From CAYMDD01 sp964409675 (GTDB taxonomy: Bacteria > Pseudomonadota > Alphaproteobacteria > Rickettsiales > SXRF01), in NCBI GenBank assembly GCA_964409675.1, contig CAYPEF010000073.1:1-11937 (forward strand): DNA of 11,937 bases. Direction: 5' to 3'. Below are positions 1 to 6,821 of this stretch, piece after piece (within the stretch, counting starts at the first letter, position 1; each line of letters begins with the position of its first letter). The notes under the pieces were generated by a model. The model saw only the letters and a program-made list of their open reading frames with translations, was not told the origin of the DNA and did no database searches. A program made the translations under genes and the position numbers.

Positions 1-1758
1 GCGGCGCACAGCGTCGGCCACCGCCACCAGCGCTTCCTCCTGCCCCACCACGCGGGCACGCAGATGCGCCTCCATGTGCAACAGCTTCTCCCGCTCGCCT
101 TCCAGCATGCGCTCCACCGGTATGCCGGTCCAGCGCTCCACCACGGAGGCAATATCATTCTCCGTCACCGATTCCTGTACCATCGCGCCGGCTTTTTCCT
201 GCTCGGCGTCCTGCAACTGCTGCATCAGGCCTGGAATAATGCTGTAGACCAACTCGCCCGCGCGGGTAAGGTCGCCCTGCCGCTGCGCCACGTCGCGCGC
301 ATGCTGCGCTTCCTCGATTTTCTCCTTAAGCTTTTTAATATCCTGCAAGCGCCCCTTCTCCGCCTGCCAGCGCTGGCCGAGGCGCTCGGACTCAGCGTTC
401 AGCTCCGCCAGCTCCTTCTCCAGCTTCTTCAGCCGCTCCTGTGAGGCAGCATCCGTTTCCTTCTTCAGCGCCTCGCGCTCGATTTTCATCTGGATGATAC
501 GCCGGTCGATCTCATCCAATTCCTCCGGCTTGCTATCCACCTGCATGCGCAGGCGCGAGGCGGCTTCGTCCACCAGGTCGATGGCCTTATCGGGCAGGAA
601 ACGGTCATTGATATAGCGGTTGGAGAGCGTGGCAGCCGCGACAATCGCGCCGTCCGTGATGCGCACGCCGTGATGCACCTCATATTTTTCCTTCAGGCCG
701 CGCAGGATGGAGATAGTATCCTCTACGCTAGGCTCTGCCACGAACACCGCTTGGAAGCGTCGCGCTAAAGCCGCATCTTTTTCAATATATTTACGGTATT
801 CATTCAGCGTCGTTGCACCCACGCGATGCAGCTCGCCGCGCGCCAATGCGGGCTTTAGCAGGTTGGAGGCATCCATCGAACCTTCCGCCGCGCCCGCGCC
901 CACAAGTGTGTGCAGCTCATCAATGAAGAGGATAATATCACCTTCCGCCGCGCTAATTTCGGTAAGCACCGATTTCAGGCGCTCTTCAAACTCGCCGCGG
1001 AATTTCGCACCCGCCACCAGCGCCCCCAGATCGAGCGACAGCAGGCGGCGGTTTTTCAGCGTCTCCGGCACGTCCCCGGCCACGATGCGCTGGGCAAGGC
1101 CTTCGATGATGGCGGTTTTGCCCACCCCCGGCTCGCCGATCAGCACTGGGTTGTTCTTGGTGCGCCGCGACAGCACCTGCATAGTGCGGCGAATTTCCTC
1201 GTCGCGTCCGATAACGGGATCGAGCTTGCCGTCTTTCGCCAGCGCGGTGAAATCCTTGGTGTATTTCTTGAGCGCCTCATACGCATCTTCGGCATTGGCG
1301 GAGGTGGCGAGCCTTCCTTTTCGCAACTCGTTGATGGCTTTTTCCAGCTCCTTCGGCTTTGCGCCCGCTTCGGAGAGGATATGTGCGGCCTGCGTGCCTG
1401 GCATCATCGCAAGCGCCTGCAGCAGGCGCTCGGCGGTGATGAAATCATCATGCGCCTTGTCCGCGATCTGCTGCGCCTGGTCGAGTACACGCGCCAGCTC
1501 CGGCGCGAGGTATATCTGTCCTGCGCCCGCGCCTTCCACCTTCGGTTGCGCGGCAATCGCCGCTTCGGCCCGCTCCAGCACCTTCATCGGGTCGGCACCA
1601 CAAGCGCGAATGAGTTTGATAGCCAGCCCTTCCCGGTCATCCAGCAGCGCCAGCAGCAAATGTTCCGGCGTCAGTCTTTGGTGGGAGTTCCTGAGCGCGA
1701 GCGACTGCGCAGTCTGCACCAGCGAACGCGCTTTTTCCGTATATTTCTCAAAATCCAT
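1..1758 (-). CDS. clpB: ATP-dependent chaperone ClpB, N-terminal 586 residues (runs off the left edge)
   Basis: ClpB is a cytoplasmic Hsp100 AAA+ disaggregase that threads aggregated proteins through a hexameric ring together with DnaK. The reading frame is open from the ATG at 1758 to base 1. It begins MDFEKYTEKA, followed by the Clp N-domain repeats (about 1-145). NBD1 follows, with Walker A GEPGVGKT (208-215) and Walker B ILFIDE (276-281; catalytic Glu 281). The charged coiled-coil middle domain (about 410-525) separates ClpB from ClpA and ClpC. The fragment stops just after the RVVGQEEA linker into NBD2, so the second ATPase and the C-terminal domain, roughly 270 residues by comparison with the usual 860, lie outside the window. 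An AAGG at 1771-1774 lies about 12 nt before the start codon. The gene diverges from the DUF3108 gene. A heat-shock-like promoter is possible but weak. Identification is very secure. Confidence 0.98.
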   Translation of the reverse strand, partial: MDFEKYTEKARSLVQTAQSLALRNSHQRLTPEHLLLALLDDREGLAIKLIRACGADPMKVLERAEAAIAAQPKVEGAGAGQIYLAPELARVLDQAQQIADKAHDDFITAERLLQALAMMPGTQAAHILSEAGAKPKELEKAINELRKGRLATSANAEDAYEALKKYTKDFTALAKDGKLDPVIGRDEEIRRTMQVLSRRTKNNPVLIGEPGVGKTAIIEGLAQRIVAGDVPETLKNRRLLSLDLGALVAGAKFRGEFEERLKSVLTEISAAEGDIILFIDELHTLVGAGAAEGSMDASNLLKPALARGELHRVGATTLNEYRKYIEKDAALARRFQAVFVAEPSVEDTISILRGLKEKYEVHHGVRITDGAIVAAATLSNRYINDRFLPDKAIDLVDEAASRLRMQVDSKPEELDEIDRRIIQMKIEREALKKETDAASQERLKKLEKELAELNAESERLGQRWQAEKGRLQDIKKLKEKIEEAQHARDVAQRQGDLTRAGELVYSIIPGLMQQLQDAEQEKAGAMVQESVTENDIASVVERWTGIPVERMLEGEREKLLHMEAHLRARVVGQEEALVAVADAVRR

Positions 1759-1777
1759 ATGCCCAATTTGCCTTTGA

Positions 1778-1805
1778 TTGCGTATAGTTGCAGTATTTCT
1801 ATAAA
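1778..1805 (+). promoter_or_regulatory. Possible sigma70-type promoter of the DUF3108 gene
   Basis: TTGCGT (1778-1783) is separated by 16 nt from TATAAA (1800-1805). The -10 box is good and the -35 box is weak. Transcription would begin near 1812, which favours the 1824 ATG over the in-frame starts at 1788 and 1812. This is inferred from consensus matching only. Confidence 0.3.
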
Positions 1806-1823
1806 TATGGGATGCTGTTTTTC

Positions 1824-2597
1824 ATGCGCAATAGATTCATTCTGCTTTTTTTGCTGCCGCTTACCTTGACCACGGTCAATGCCCACGCCGCGCCGGAACC
1901 GCTGGTAACGGAGACGCATTATACGCTCAGTTGGAGTGGCATCCCCTTCGGCGCCTGCGACATCACCGCCACGCAAGAAGGTAATAAGTTCCGCATCAAC
2001 TCCGCTATCCATTTCTCCGGTGCCGCCAAGATGCTTGCCGCCCACCAGAGCGACACGGTGGCCGAAGGCGAAGGCATTGCCGGTGCCGCAGCGGCACATA
2101 CTTATGAAACCTTTTACTCCACCCGCAAAAAGAAGAAACACGTCCGCCTGATCTATGCGAATGGAGGCAGCCTGACTGACCGACTGATCGAGCCGCCGGA
2201 AAATGCAGAAAAGCGCCCACCCGTTCCGGCAGAAAAATTAAAAGGCGTACCCGACCCGCTTACCTTCGTCGCCGAACTGCGCCGCGCCATGCGCGAAACA
2301 CTGGCCAATCATACCAACCGTTTCAGCCTCTCCGTCTTTGATGGCCGCAGGCTCTATGCCTCCACCTGGACCATAGTCGATGAGCGCACCATTGAGCTGA
2401 ATGGTAAGCAGCAGCACGTGGTTTATGCTACCGCCACGCGCAAACCCGTGGCAGGGTTCACCCAGTCAGAGCTGGATGATTTCAACGCGGATACACAGCT
2501 TAACGGTTATTTTGATGCGGATACCATGCTGCCGGTAAAGCTCACGGTGGATTTAATGATTGGCTCGCTGGAAGCAACACTGGATGCAGCCAGATAA
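1824..2597 (+). CDS. Exported DUF3108 family protein
   Basis: This is a DUF3108 protein of unknown biochemical role, predicted to be periplasmic. From the 1824 ATG it has a classic signal peptide: MRNR, a Leu-rich hydrophobic core, then a probable AHA-A cleavage near residue 23. The mature part carries typical DUF3108 features: an early aromatic-rich strand (HYTLSWSGIPFG), the PP...RPPVP..KLKGVPDPLTF segment, and a VFDGRRLY strand. These suggest an all-beta fold like that seen in related periplasmic proteins. In-frame starts at 1788 and 1812 would add 12 or 4 residues ahead of the signal peptide and are less likely. It is the only plus-strand gene here, diverging from clpB and converging on rpmA. 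No catalytic motif is visible. The family call is fairly secure; the function is unknown. Confidence 0.85.
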   Translation: MRNRFILLFLLPLTLTTVNAHAAPEPLVTETHYTLSWSGIPFGACDITATQEGNKFRINSAIHFSGAAKMLAAHQSDTVAEGEGIAGAAAAHTYETFYSTRKKKKHVRLIYANGGSLTDRLIEPPENAEKRPPVPAEKLKGVPDPLTFVAELRRAMRETLANHTNRFSLSVFDGRRLYASTWTIVDERTIELNGKQQHVVYATATRKPVAGFTQSELDDFNADTQLNGYFDADTMLPVKLTVDLMIGSLEATLDAAR

Positions 2598-2623
2598 TTC
2601 AGTATATAGCGCAAGCATCCATA

Positions 2624-2652
2624 AAAAAACCCAGCACAAGGCCGGGTTTTTT
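2624..2652. terminator. Bidirectional Rho-independent terminator between the DUF3108 gene and rpmA
   Basis: An A6 tract leads into CCC-A-GC, loop ACAAG, GC-C-GGG, then T6. The arms pair with a single A/C mismatch. A-run and T-run flank the stem symmetrically, so it can end transcription from both convergent genes (stops at 2597 on + and 2673 on -). Confidence 0.9.
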
Positions 2653-2672
2653 CTTAGGCTATAAATACGTGA

Positions 2673-2924
2673 CTACGCTTCCACGTTCACGTACAGGCGG
2701 TCGCCTTTTTTGCGCTGGAAGCTGACTTTGCCCTCTGCGGTAGCGAACAGTGTATGGTCAAGCCCGATGCCGACATTGGTGCCGGGGTAATATTTGGTGC
2801 CGCGCTGGCGCATGATGATATTGCCCGGAATCACGGTCTCGCCGCCACACTTCTTCACGCCGAGGCGTTTGCCGGCTGAATCGCGTCCGTTGCGCGAACT
2901 ACCACCTGCTTTTTTATGTGCCAT
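2673..2924 (-). CDS. rpmA: 50S ribosomal protein L27
   Basis: L27 is a large-subunit protein whose N-terminal tail reaches the peptidyl-transferase centre. The protein is 83 aa, the normal length. It starts MAHKKAGGSSRNGRDS, keeps the family core (SAGKRLGVKK, NIIMRQRGTKYYPGTNVG, DHTLFA) and ends in a basic FQRKKGDR strand. It begins directly at MAHKK, with none of the N-terminal extension that Firmicutes L27 carries for cleavage. A strong AGAGGA (2932-2937) lies 7 nt ahead of the ATG. It is the second gene of the rplU-rpmA pair, 41 nt after rplU. A Cys stands in KKCGGE, where an aromatic residue is more usual. obgE, a common downstream neighbour elsewhere, is absent: the transcript meets a terminator at once. 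Confidence 0.99.
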   Translation of the reverse strand: MAHKKAGGSSRNGRDSAGKRLGVKKCGGETVIPGNIIMRQRGTKYYPGTNVGIGLDHTLFATAEGKVSFQRKKGDRLYVNVEA

Positions 2925-2944
2925 GGTAGTATCCTCTATTGCTT

Positions 2945-2960
2945 CGGCGGCGCACCGCCG
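2945..2960. other. Short GC hairpin in the rplU-rpmA spacer
   Basis: CGGCGG (2945-2950), tetraloop CGCA, CCGCCG (2955-2960) form a perfect 6-bp stem between the rplU stop and the rpmA ribosome binding site. On the coding (minus) strand it is not followed by a T-run, so it is not a terminator for the operon. It could stabilise or process the mRNA; this is inference. Confidence 0.5.
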
Positions 2961-2965
2961 TTTTC

Positions 2966-3277
2966 TTACAGTTTAATATCCGTGATCTTGATTTCCGTCA
3001 GGTACTGGCGGTGGCCCTTCTTGCGGCGATAGTTGTGACGGCGCTTCTTCTTGAAGATGATCACCTTGTCGTCACGGAACTGGCGCACGATCTCGGCCAG
3101 CACTTTCCCGCCCGCCAGCGCCTTCGCGCCGATCTTCACCTTATCCGCGTCACCGCCTGCGAGCAGATCGCTGATTTCCAGCTTATCCCCCGGATTTCCC
3201 TCCAGTTTTTCAACCCGAGTACGGTCGCCGGCGCCGACTCTGTACTGCTTTCCACCGTTTCTGATGACTGCGAACAT
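2966..3277 (-). CDS. rplU: 50S ribosomal protein L21
   Basis: L21 is a 23S rRNA-binding protein of the large subunit. From the chosen ATG it is 103 aa, the standard length. It opens with MFAVIRNGGKQYRV and carries the beta-barrel, with the basic KKKRRHNYRRKKGHRQ rRNA-binding segment at about residues 76-91. The start at 3277 is preceded by AGGAGT (3286-3291) at 8 nt. An upstream in-frame start at 3325 would add 16 non-conserved residues and would lie upstream of the promoter -10, so it is rejected. It is the first gene of the rplU-rpmA unit, which has its own near-consensus promoter and a leader of only about 24 nt. Confidence 0.98.
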   Translation of the reverse strand: MFAVIRNGGKQYRVGAGDRTRVEKLEGNPGDKLEISDLLAGGDADKVKIGAKALAGGKVLAEIVRQFRDDKVIIFKKKRRHNYRRKKGHRQYLTEIKITDIKL

Positions 3278-3307
3278 CGTTAATAACTCCTGATTCGAAG
3301 GGGTAGA

Positions 3308-3336
3308 GGTATAGGCGAGATGCAAGGGGCTGTCAA
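3308..3336 (-). promoter_or_regulatory. Sigma70-type promoter of rplU-rpmA
   Basis: On the minus strand, TTGACA (3336-3331) is a perfect -35 box, followed by a 17-nt spacer and TATACC (3313-3308). Predicted transcription starts near 3301, about 24 nt before the rplU ATG, leaving room for little more than the ribosome binding site. A strong promoter fits a ribosomal-protein operon. Confidence 0.8.
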
Positions 3337-3394
3337 TGGGGATATTAAGGGAGCATCAGGAGGTTTGGGAATATATTGGTTATAATTACTGTCA

Positions 3395-3459
3395 CCCCGC
3401 CGCATGGCGGGGTCCGGATACCGCCATGCGGCGGTATGGTAAGGTAAAACATTACCTTA
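3395..3459. repeat. Array of three perfect tetraloop hairpins (palindromic intergenic element)
   Basis: Three back-to-back inverted repeats fill the gap between the purU stop (3473) and the rplU promoter. Hairpin 1: CCCCGCC (3395-3401), loop GCAT, GGCGGGG (3406-3412). Hairpin 2: ATACCGCC (3418-3425), loop ATGC, GGCGGTAT (3430-3437). Hairpin 3: TAAGGTAA (3440-3447), loop AACA, TTACCTTA (3452-3459). The first two share the arm core CCGCC/GGCGG, so they may also pair with each other. The left part, starting GTCACCCCGC at 3391, resembles dispersed palindromic elements known from other Proteobacteria (RPE/REP-like). It may also end or protect the purU transcript, although no long T-run follows. 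Whether it recurs in the genome cannot be seen here. Confidence 0.75.
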
Positions 3460-3472
3460 ACCTAGCCGCAGT

Positions 3473-4327
3473 TTACCTGAAAACCACGGTTTTCACCCCA
3501 TTCAGCAGCACCCGCCGCTCGATATGGTATTTCAGTGCCCGGGCCAGCACCTGGCATTCGGTATCGCGCCCGATGGCGGCCAGTTCCTCCGGCAGGTAAT
3601 GATGGTCCACCCGCGCCACCTCCTGCTCGATGATCGGGCCTTCATCCAGATCGTCCGTCACGTAATGGGCGGTTGCGCCGATCAGCTTCACGCCGCGGTC
3701 GAACGCCTGCTGATAGGGCCGTGCGCCCTTGAAGCTCGGCAGGAACGAATGATGGATATTGATGGCCTTGCCCGCGAGCTTTGCCGATAACTCCGGCGAT
3801 AAGATCTGCATATAACGCGCCAGCACCACCACATTCGCGCCGTGACGCTGGATAGCTTCCCAGACCCGTGCTTCTTGGTCAGCTTTAGAGGCTACCTCTG
3901 TGGGAAAGTGATAAAATGGAATGCCGTGCCACTCCACCACCGCCCGGAAATCCTCATGGTTGGAGATCACCGCCGGGATTTCCACATGCAGTTGCCCGGT
4001 GGAAACCCGGTAGAGCAGGTCGTTCAGGCAATGGCCGTGGCGCGAGACCAGTATCACCGCCCGGCTCTTGCGCTCCTTGCTCATCATCTGCCAGTCCATA
4101 GCAAACGGCTCAGCCACCTGCTCGTAAAACCGCTTTTTTAGCGCATCTTCCGGCGGCGTCTGCCCGCCCACGGCAAACTCCATGCGCAGGAAAAACCGCT
4201 GCGTCGAGGCATCGCCGAACTGGGCGGATTCGATAATAAACCCATCATTCTGCGCAATAAATCCGGCCACAGCGGCGACAATGCCTCGCGTGTCCTGGCA
4301 GGAAAGGGTGAGAATAAAGCGCTTCAT
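3473..4327 (-). CDS. purU: Formyltetrahydrofolate deformylase
   Basis: PurU hydrolyses 10-formyl-tetrahydrofolate to formate and tetrahydrofolate, balancing one-carbon pools and supplying formate for purine synthesis. The protein is 284 aa, the usual PurU length. An N-terminal ACT domain (about 1-80, starting FILTLSCQDTRGIVAAVAGF) precedes the formyltransferase fold. The catalytic triad is visible as Asn190 and His192 in the INIHHSFLPSFKGA motif and Asp228 in TDDLDEG. The N/H/D spacing is the same as in PurN. The ACT domain distinguishes it from PurN. No clear Shine-Dalgarno precedes the ATG. The gene has its own putative promoter, whose -35 box abuts the divL stop codon, and is followed by the hairpin array. 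Nothing suggests damage. Confidence 0.96.
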   Translation of the reverse strand: MKRFILTLSCQDTRGIVAAVAGFIAQNDGFIIESAQFGDASTQRFFLRMEFAVGGQTPPEDALKKRFYEQVAEPFAMDWQMMSKERKSRAVILVSRHGHCLNDLLYRVSTGQLHVEIPAVISNHEDFRAVVEWHGIPFYHFPTEVASKADQEARVWEAIQRHGANVVVLARYMQILSPELSAKLAGKAINIHHSFLPSFKGARPYQQAFDRGVKLIGATAHYVTDDLDEGPIIEQEVARVDHHYLPEELAAIGRDTECQVLARALKYHIERRVLLNGVKTVVFR

Positions 4328-4357
4328 AGGGAATCAGAAAATAGTTAACGTTCGGTA

Positions 4358-4386
4358 TCTATATTTTATGCGGCTTACGCATGCAA
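4358..4386 (-). promoter_or_regulatory. Probable sigma70-type promoter of purU
   Basis: On the minus strand, TTGCAT (4386-4381), a 17-nt spacer and TATAGA (4363-4358) predict a start near 4351, about 23 nt before the ATG. The -35 box ends exactly where the divL stop codon begins, so purU can be read separately from divL. Confidence 0.6.
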
Positions 4387-6675
4387 CTATTGCTTTTGCG
4401 CCGCCTTTGCCGCTGCATCCGCCTTATTGCGCGGCAACACGCAACTCACCGTCGTCCCCACCCCCGGCTGGGAATCCAGCTCCACGCGCCCGCCATGTAG
4501 TTCCACGAAGCTTTTAACCATGGAAAGCCCAAGCCCAGTGCCGGATTTGGATTTCGATTTCGGCAGGTCGCGCTGGTCACCCTTGTAGAATTTATCGAAA
4601 ACGCGCTCACGCTCTTCCAGCGGGATGCCGGGACCTTCATCGCTTACCCACAGCACCACATTATCCTCGCCTTCCGCTTTCGCGCCGAGCACGATCTTGC
4701 CGCCCGGCGGCGTGAAGCGGATAGCGTTGCTGAGCAGGTTGAAGAGTATCTGCTTGATGCGCGTCTCGTCCCCGTCCATCGCGCCGATGCCTTTCTGGCA
4801 GTCGAGCGTCACTTTCAGCTGGTGCTCGCGCGCGCGTTCGCTGGTGAGCGCCAGCACCGATTTCATCATGGCGGGGATGGTGAAATGCCTCAGCTCCAGC
4901 TGCATATACCCGGCTTCGATGCTGGCAAGGTCGAGAATATCGTTCACCAGCTGCATCAGGTGCTGCGATGACTGGTGGATGCCTTCCACATATTCGCGCT
5001 GTTTCTCATTCAGCTCGCCGAAATACTCGCGCGAAAGCAGCATGTCGGAGAAGCCGCTGATCGAGGTTAGCGGCGAGCGCAGCTCATAGGAGACATTCGC
5101 TAAAAACTGCGTCTTCAGCCGGTCAGCTTCCTGCAAGGCTTCGTTGCGCTCGCGCAAAGAACGCTCCACCAGCGTAGAATCGGTAACGTCAAGATAGGTA
5201 ATCAGCGTTGCACCATCCGGCAGCGGCACGCTGGTGCAGTCCAGTACCTTGCCGTTGGCAAGTTCCAGCCGGCTGCGCATCGGCACGCGCGTATGGATGT
5301 CGGCGATGCGCAAAGCGCGGAACGCCTCCCAGTCGTCATATAGGTAAAGCGGTTTCGCGCGGTCGATCAGTGCGGTGATGTGCGGCTCTGCCCCCGCCAC
5401 CTGCGCATCCAGCCCCCACAGGCTTAAATAGACCGGGTTGCTGAGCTTGAGCCTGCCGTCCTCGCCGAACACGGCGATGGCTTCGTGCAGGTGATCCAGC
5501 GTTTCGCGCTGCACGGCAATCAGCGTATTGTAGGAACGCTCCAGCGCCAAGCGGTCAGTGACATCCTCATAGGCAAACAGAATGCCGCCCAGCGCATGCG
5601 GAATGGCGATGACACGCAGCGTGCGCCCATCGGGCAGGTAGAAAAATTCCTCGCGCGGCTCAATGAGGTCGGTAAACAACTTTACCTGCGACTGCTTGAA
5701 CATCTGGAAATTCGCCTGCTCCGGCAGCGCCCGCCGCTCGCGCAGCGATTCCAGCACTTCGCCGTAAGAAGGCTCCTCCTCCAGCCAGTTCTCATCCAGC
5801 TTCCACAGATTCACGAAAGCGTAGTTGAAGGATTTAAGCCGCATGTCAGGGCCGTAAATCGCCATCGCGCTCGCGGAGCTTTCGAGCAAGTCGGCCTGCG
5901 CCGACATGTAGCGCTGCAATTCTTCCTGCAGGCTTTCCACTTCGCTGATATCGTGCGCATAGCCGATCACCAGCCCTTCCTCGGGCAATGGCTGCTCATT
6001 GAACTGAAACAGGCGGCGCTGCCCGCCTACCACCAAATGGCGGCGCTCGGTACGGGGCTGACCGCTCTCCAGCGCGATGGATGCCAGCTGGCGCGCGCGG
6101 CGGTCCAACTCCGGCGCGCCTTCGCTGCCAGACTCTTCCGCAATCTCGCCGTATGCGAGATTATAGAAGCGAACGCCCAAATCGCGCCCACGCTCCCAGA
6201 TCGGGTAAGGGGCCATGTTAAGCAGCGTGGAGTAATGCTTGATGTCAAGCTTGAGCTTGGCGTTTTCCTGCTGCGTGCGCTGCTGCTGGCGGGTGACGGG
6301 GGTAATGTCGTAAATCCAGATCATCACCGCCTGGTCGCGCGCATCCATGCCCTGCAACTGATGCGGCATGGCGTAGAGCATACGCGCACCGTCCAGTGAT
6401 TCCAGCATCACCGGCTCGACAATGCGCCCGGCCAGCAAATCATCATGTAGATAAAGCAGCGACACGGCTTTTTTATCCGGCATGGCGCGCAGCGTTTCAC
6501 CCAGCGTGGCGGCGGACTGTTCACAGCCGAGCAGTGCATAGAAATGCGGCGCCAGCGTTTCTTCCTCGCGCTTGTAATCAAATAGCCAGTAGGCGCTTTC
6601 CATGCATGAGGCCGCCAGCGCCGGGATGAGCAGATCAGGCTCGGATTGGTTCCGCGTTTTTTTCAGGAATGCCAT
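4387..6675 (-). CDS. divL: DivL-type PAS histidine pseudo-kinase, tyrosine in place of the phospho-acceptor histidine
   Basis: The 762-residue protein (numbered from the 6675 ATG) carries about four PAS-like domains (roughly 25-125, 145-245, 265-375, 390-500), a signal helix, a DHp dimerisation domain and a HATPase_c domain. The H-box reads FLANVSYELRSPLTS: Tyr530 (codon TAT at 5088-5086) replaces the invariant His. The ATP-binding motifs are intact: N-box NLLSNAIRFT, G1 DEGPGIP, F-box VFDKFYKG, G2 SGTGLGLSMVKS. This combination, at nearly the 769-aa length of Caulobacter DivL (Tyr550), identifies DivL. There, DivL binds DivK and controls the CckA-ChpT-CtrA cell-cycle phosphorelay. No N-terminal membrane helix is obvious. 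A 6729 ATG would add 18 residues, but its codon lies upstream of the predicted -10, so 6675 is preferred. Neither start has a good Shine-Dalgarno. DivL function in this organism is inferred. Confidence 0.86.
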   Translation of the reverse strand: MAFLKKTRNQSEPDLLIPALAASCMESAYWLFDYKREEETLAPHFYALLGCEQSAATLGETLRAMPDKKAVSLLYLHDDLLAGRIVEPVMLESLDGARMLYAMPHQLQGMDARDQAVMIWIYDITPVTRQQQRTQQENAKLKLDIKHYSTLLNMAPYPIWERGRDLGVRFYNLAYGEIAEESGSEGAPELDRRARQLASIALESGQPRTERRHLVVGGQRRLFQFNEQPLPEEGLVIGYAHDISEVESLQEELQRYMSAQADLLESSASAMAIYGPDMRLKSFNYAFVNLWKLDENWLEEEPSYGEVLESLRERRALPEQANFQMFKQSQVKLFTDLIEPREEFFYLPDGRTLRVIAIPHALGGILFAYEDVTDRLALERSYNTLIAVQRETLDHLHEAIAVFGEDGRLKLSNPVYLSLWGLDAQVAGAEPHITALIDRAKPLYLYDDWEAFRALRIADIHTRVPMRSRLELANGKVLDCTSVPLPDGATLITYLDVTDSTLVERSLRERNEALQEADRLKTQFLANVSYELRSPLTSISGFSDMLLSREYFGELNEKQREYVEGIHQSSQHLMQLVNDILDLASIEAGYMQLELRHFTIPAMMKSVLALTSERAREHQLKVTLDCQKGIGAMDGDETRIKQILFNLLSNAIRFTPPGGKIVLGAKAEGEDNVVLWVSDEGPGIPLEERERVFDKFYKGDQRDLPKSKSKSGTGLGLSMVKSFVELHGGRVELDSQPGVGTTVSCVLPRNKADAAAKAAQKQ

Positions 6676-6707
6676 GTGCGCAAAACGTGAGGAGTGAATT
6701 CCGCGCA

Positions 6708-6736
6708 ACCATAGCGCATGCATGCGCATCTGTCAT
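6708..6736 (-). promoter_or_regulatory. Putative divL promoter with a palindromic spacer
   Basis: On the minus strand, ATGACA (6736-6731), 17 nt and TATGGT (6713-6708) give five and four matches to consensus. The spacer contains the perfect palindrome GCGCATGCATGCGC (6714-6727). Transcription would start near 6701, supporting the 6675 start codon. This is based on sequence matching only. Confidence 0.4.
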
Positions 6737-6780
6737 CATGCCATGCAGCATTTTGCTTAGATCAAAATACATGCAGAAAT

Positions 6781-6813
6781 AAAAAAACCGGGAAATTTTT
6801 CCCGGTTTTTTTT
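6781..6813. terminator. Strong Rho-independent terminator after the DUF4167 gene
   Basis: A7 leads into CCGGGAAA (6788-6795), paired with TTTCCCGG (6798-6805), followed by T8. The two central T bases, plus opening of the A-T pairs next to them, form the loop. It lies 8 nt past the DUF4167 stop (6822) and closes the long minus-strand unit that includes hisS, prfA and prmC. The flanks are symmetric, so it could act in both directions, but no plus-strand gene reads into it. Confidence 0.92.
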
Positions 6814-6821
6814 CGCTTCGC

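Noticed and set aside
707..1777. Long plus-strand open frame (356 codons) opposite clpB
   Set aside because: The opposite strand encodes clear ClpB with Walker motifs in every part. The plus-strand product is Ser/Ala/Arg-rich with no domain, as expected of an antisense shadow in GC-rich coding DNA.
3286..3300. GANTC methylation site near the rplU start (others near 1833 and 4331), suggesting CcrM control
   Set aside because: Such pentamers occur often by chance and I could not count them across the window. There is no clear positioning in the promoters.
3391..3462. The hairpin array as a CRISPR fragment
   Set aside because: There are no equal-length repeats separated by unique spacers, and no cas gene is nearby. 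The units are adjacent inverted repeats of different sequence.
5485..6399. 304-codon plus-strand frame opposite divL
   Set aside because: The minus strand here encodes PAS domains in good order. The plus-strand product is low-complexity (Arg, Leu, Gln, His) and looks like a shadow.
6676..6729. Extended divL start at the 6729 ATG
   Set aside because: The extra residues are not typical of the family. That ATG would lie upstream of the predicted -10 box and has no ribosome binding site. It is kept as an alternative only.
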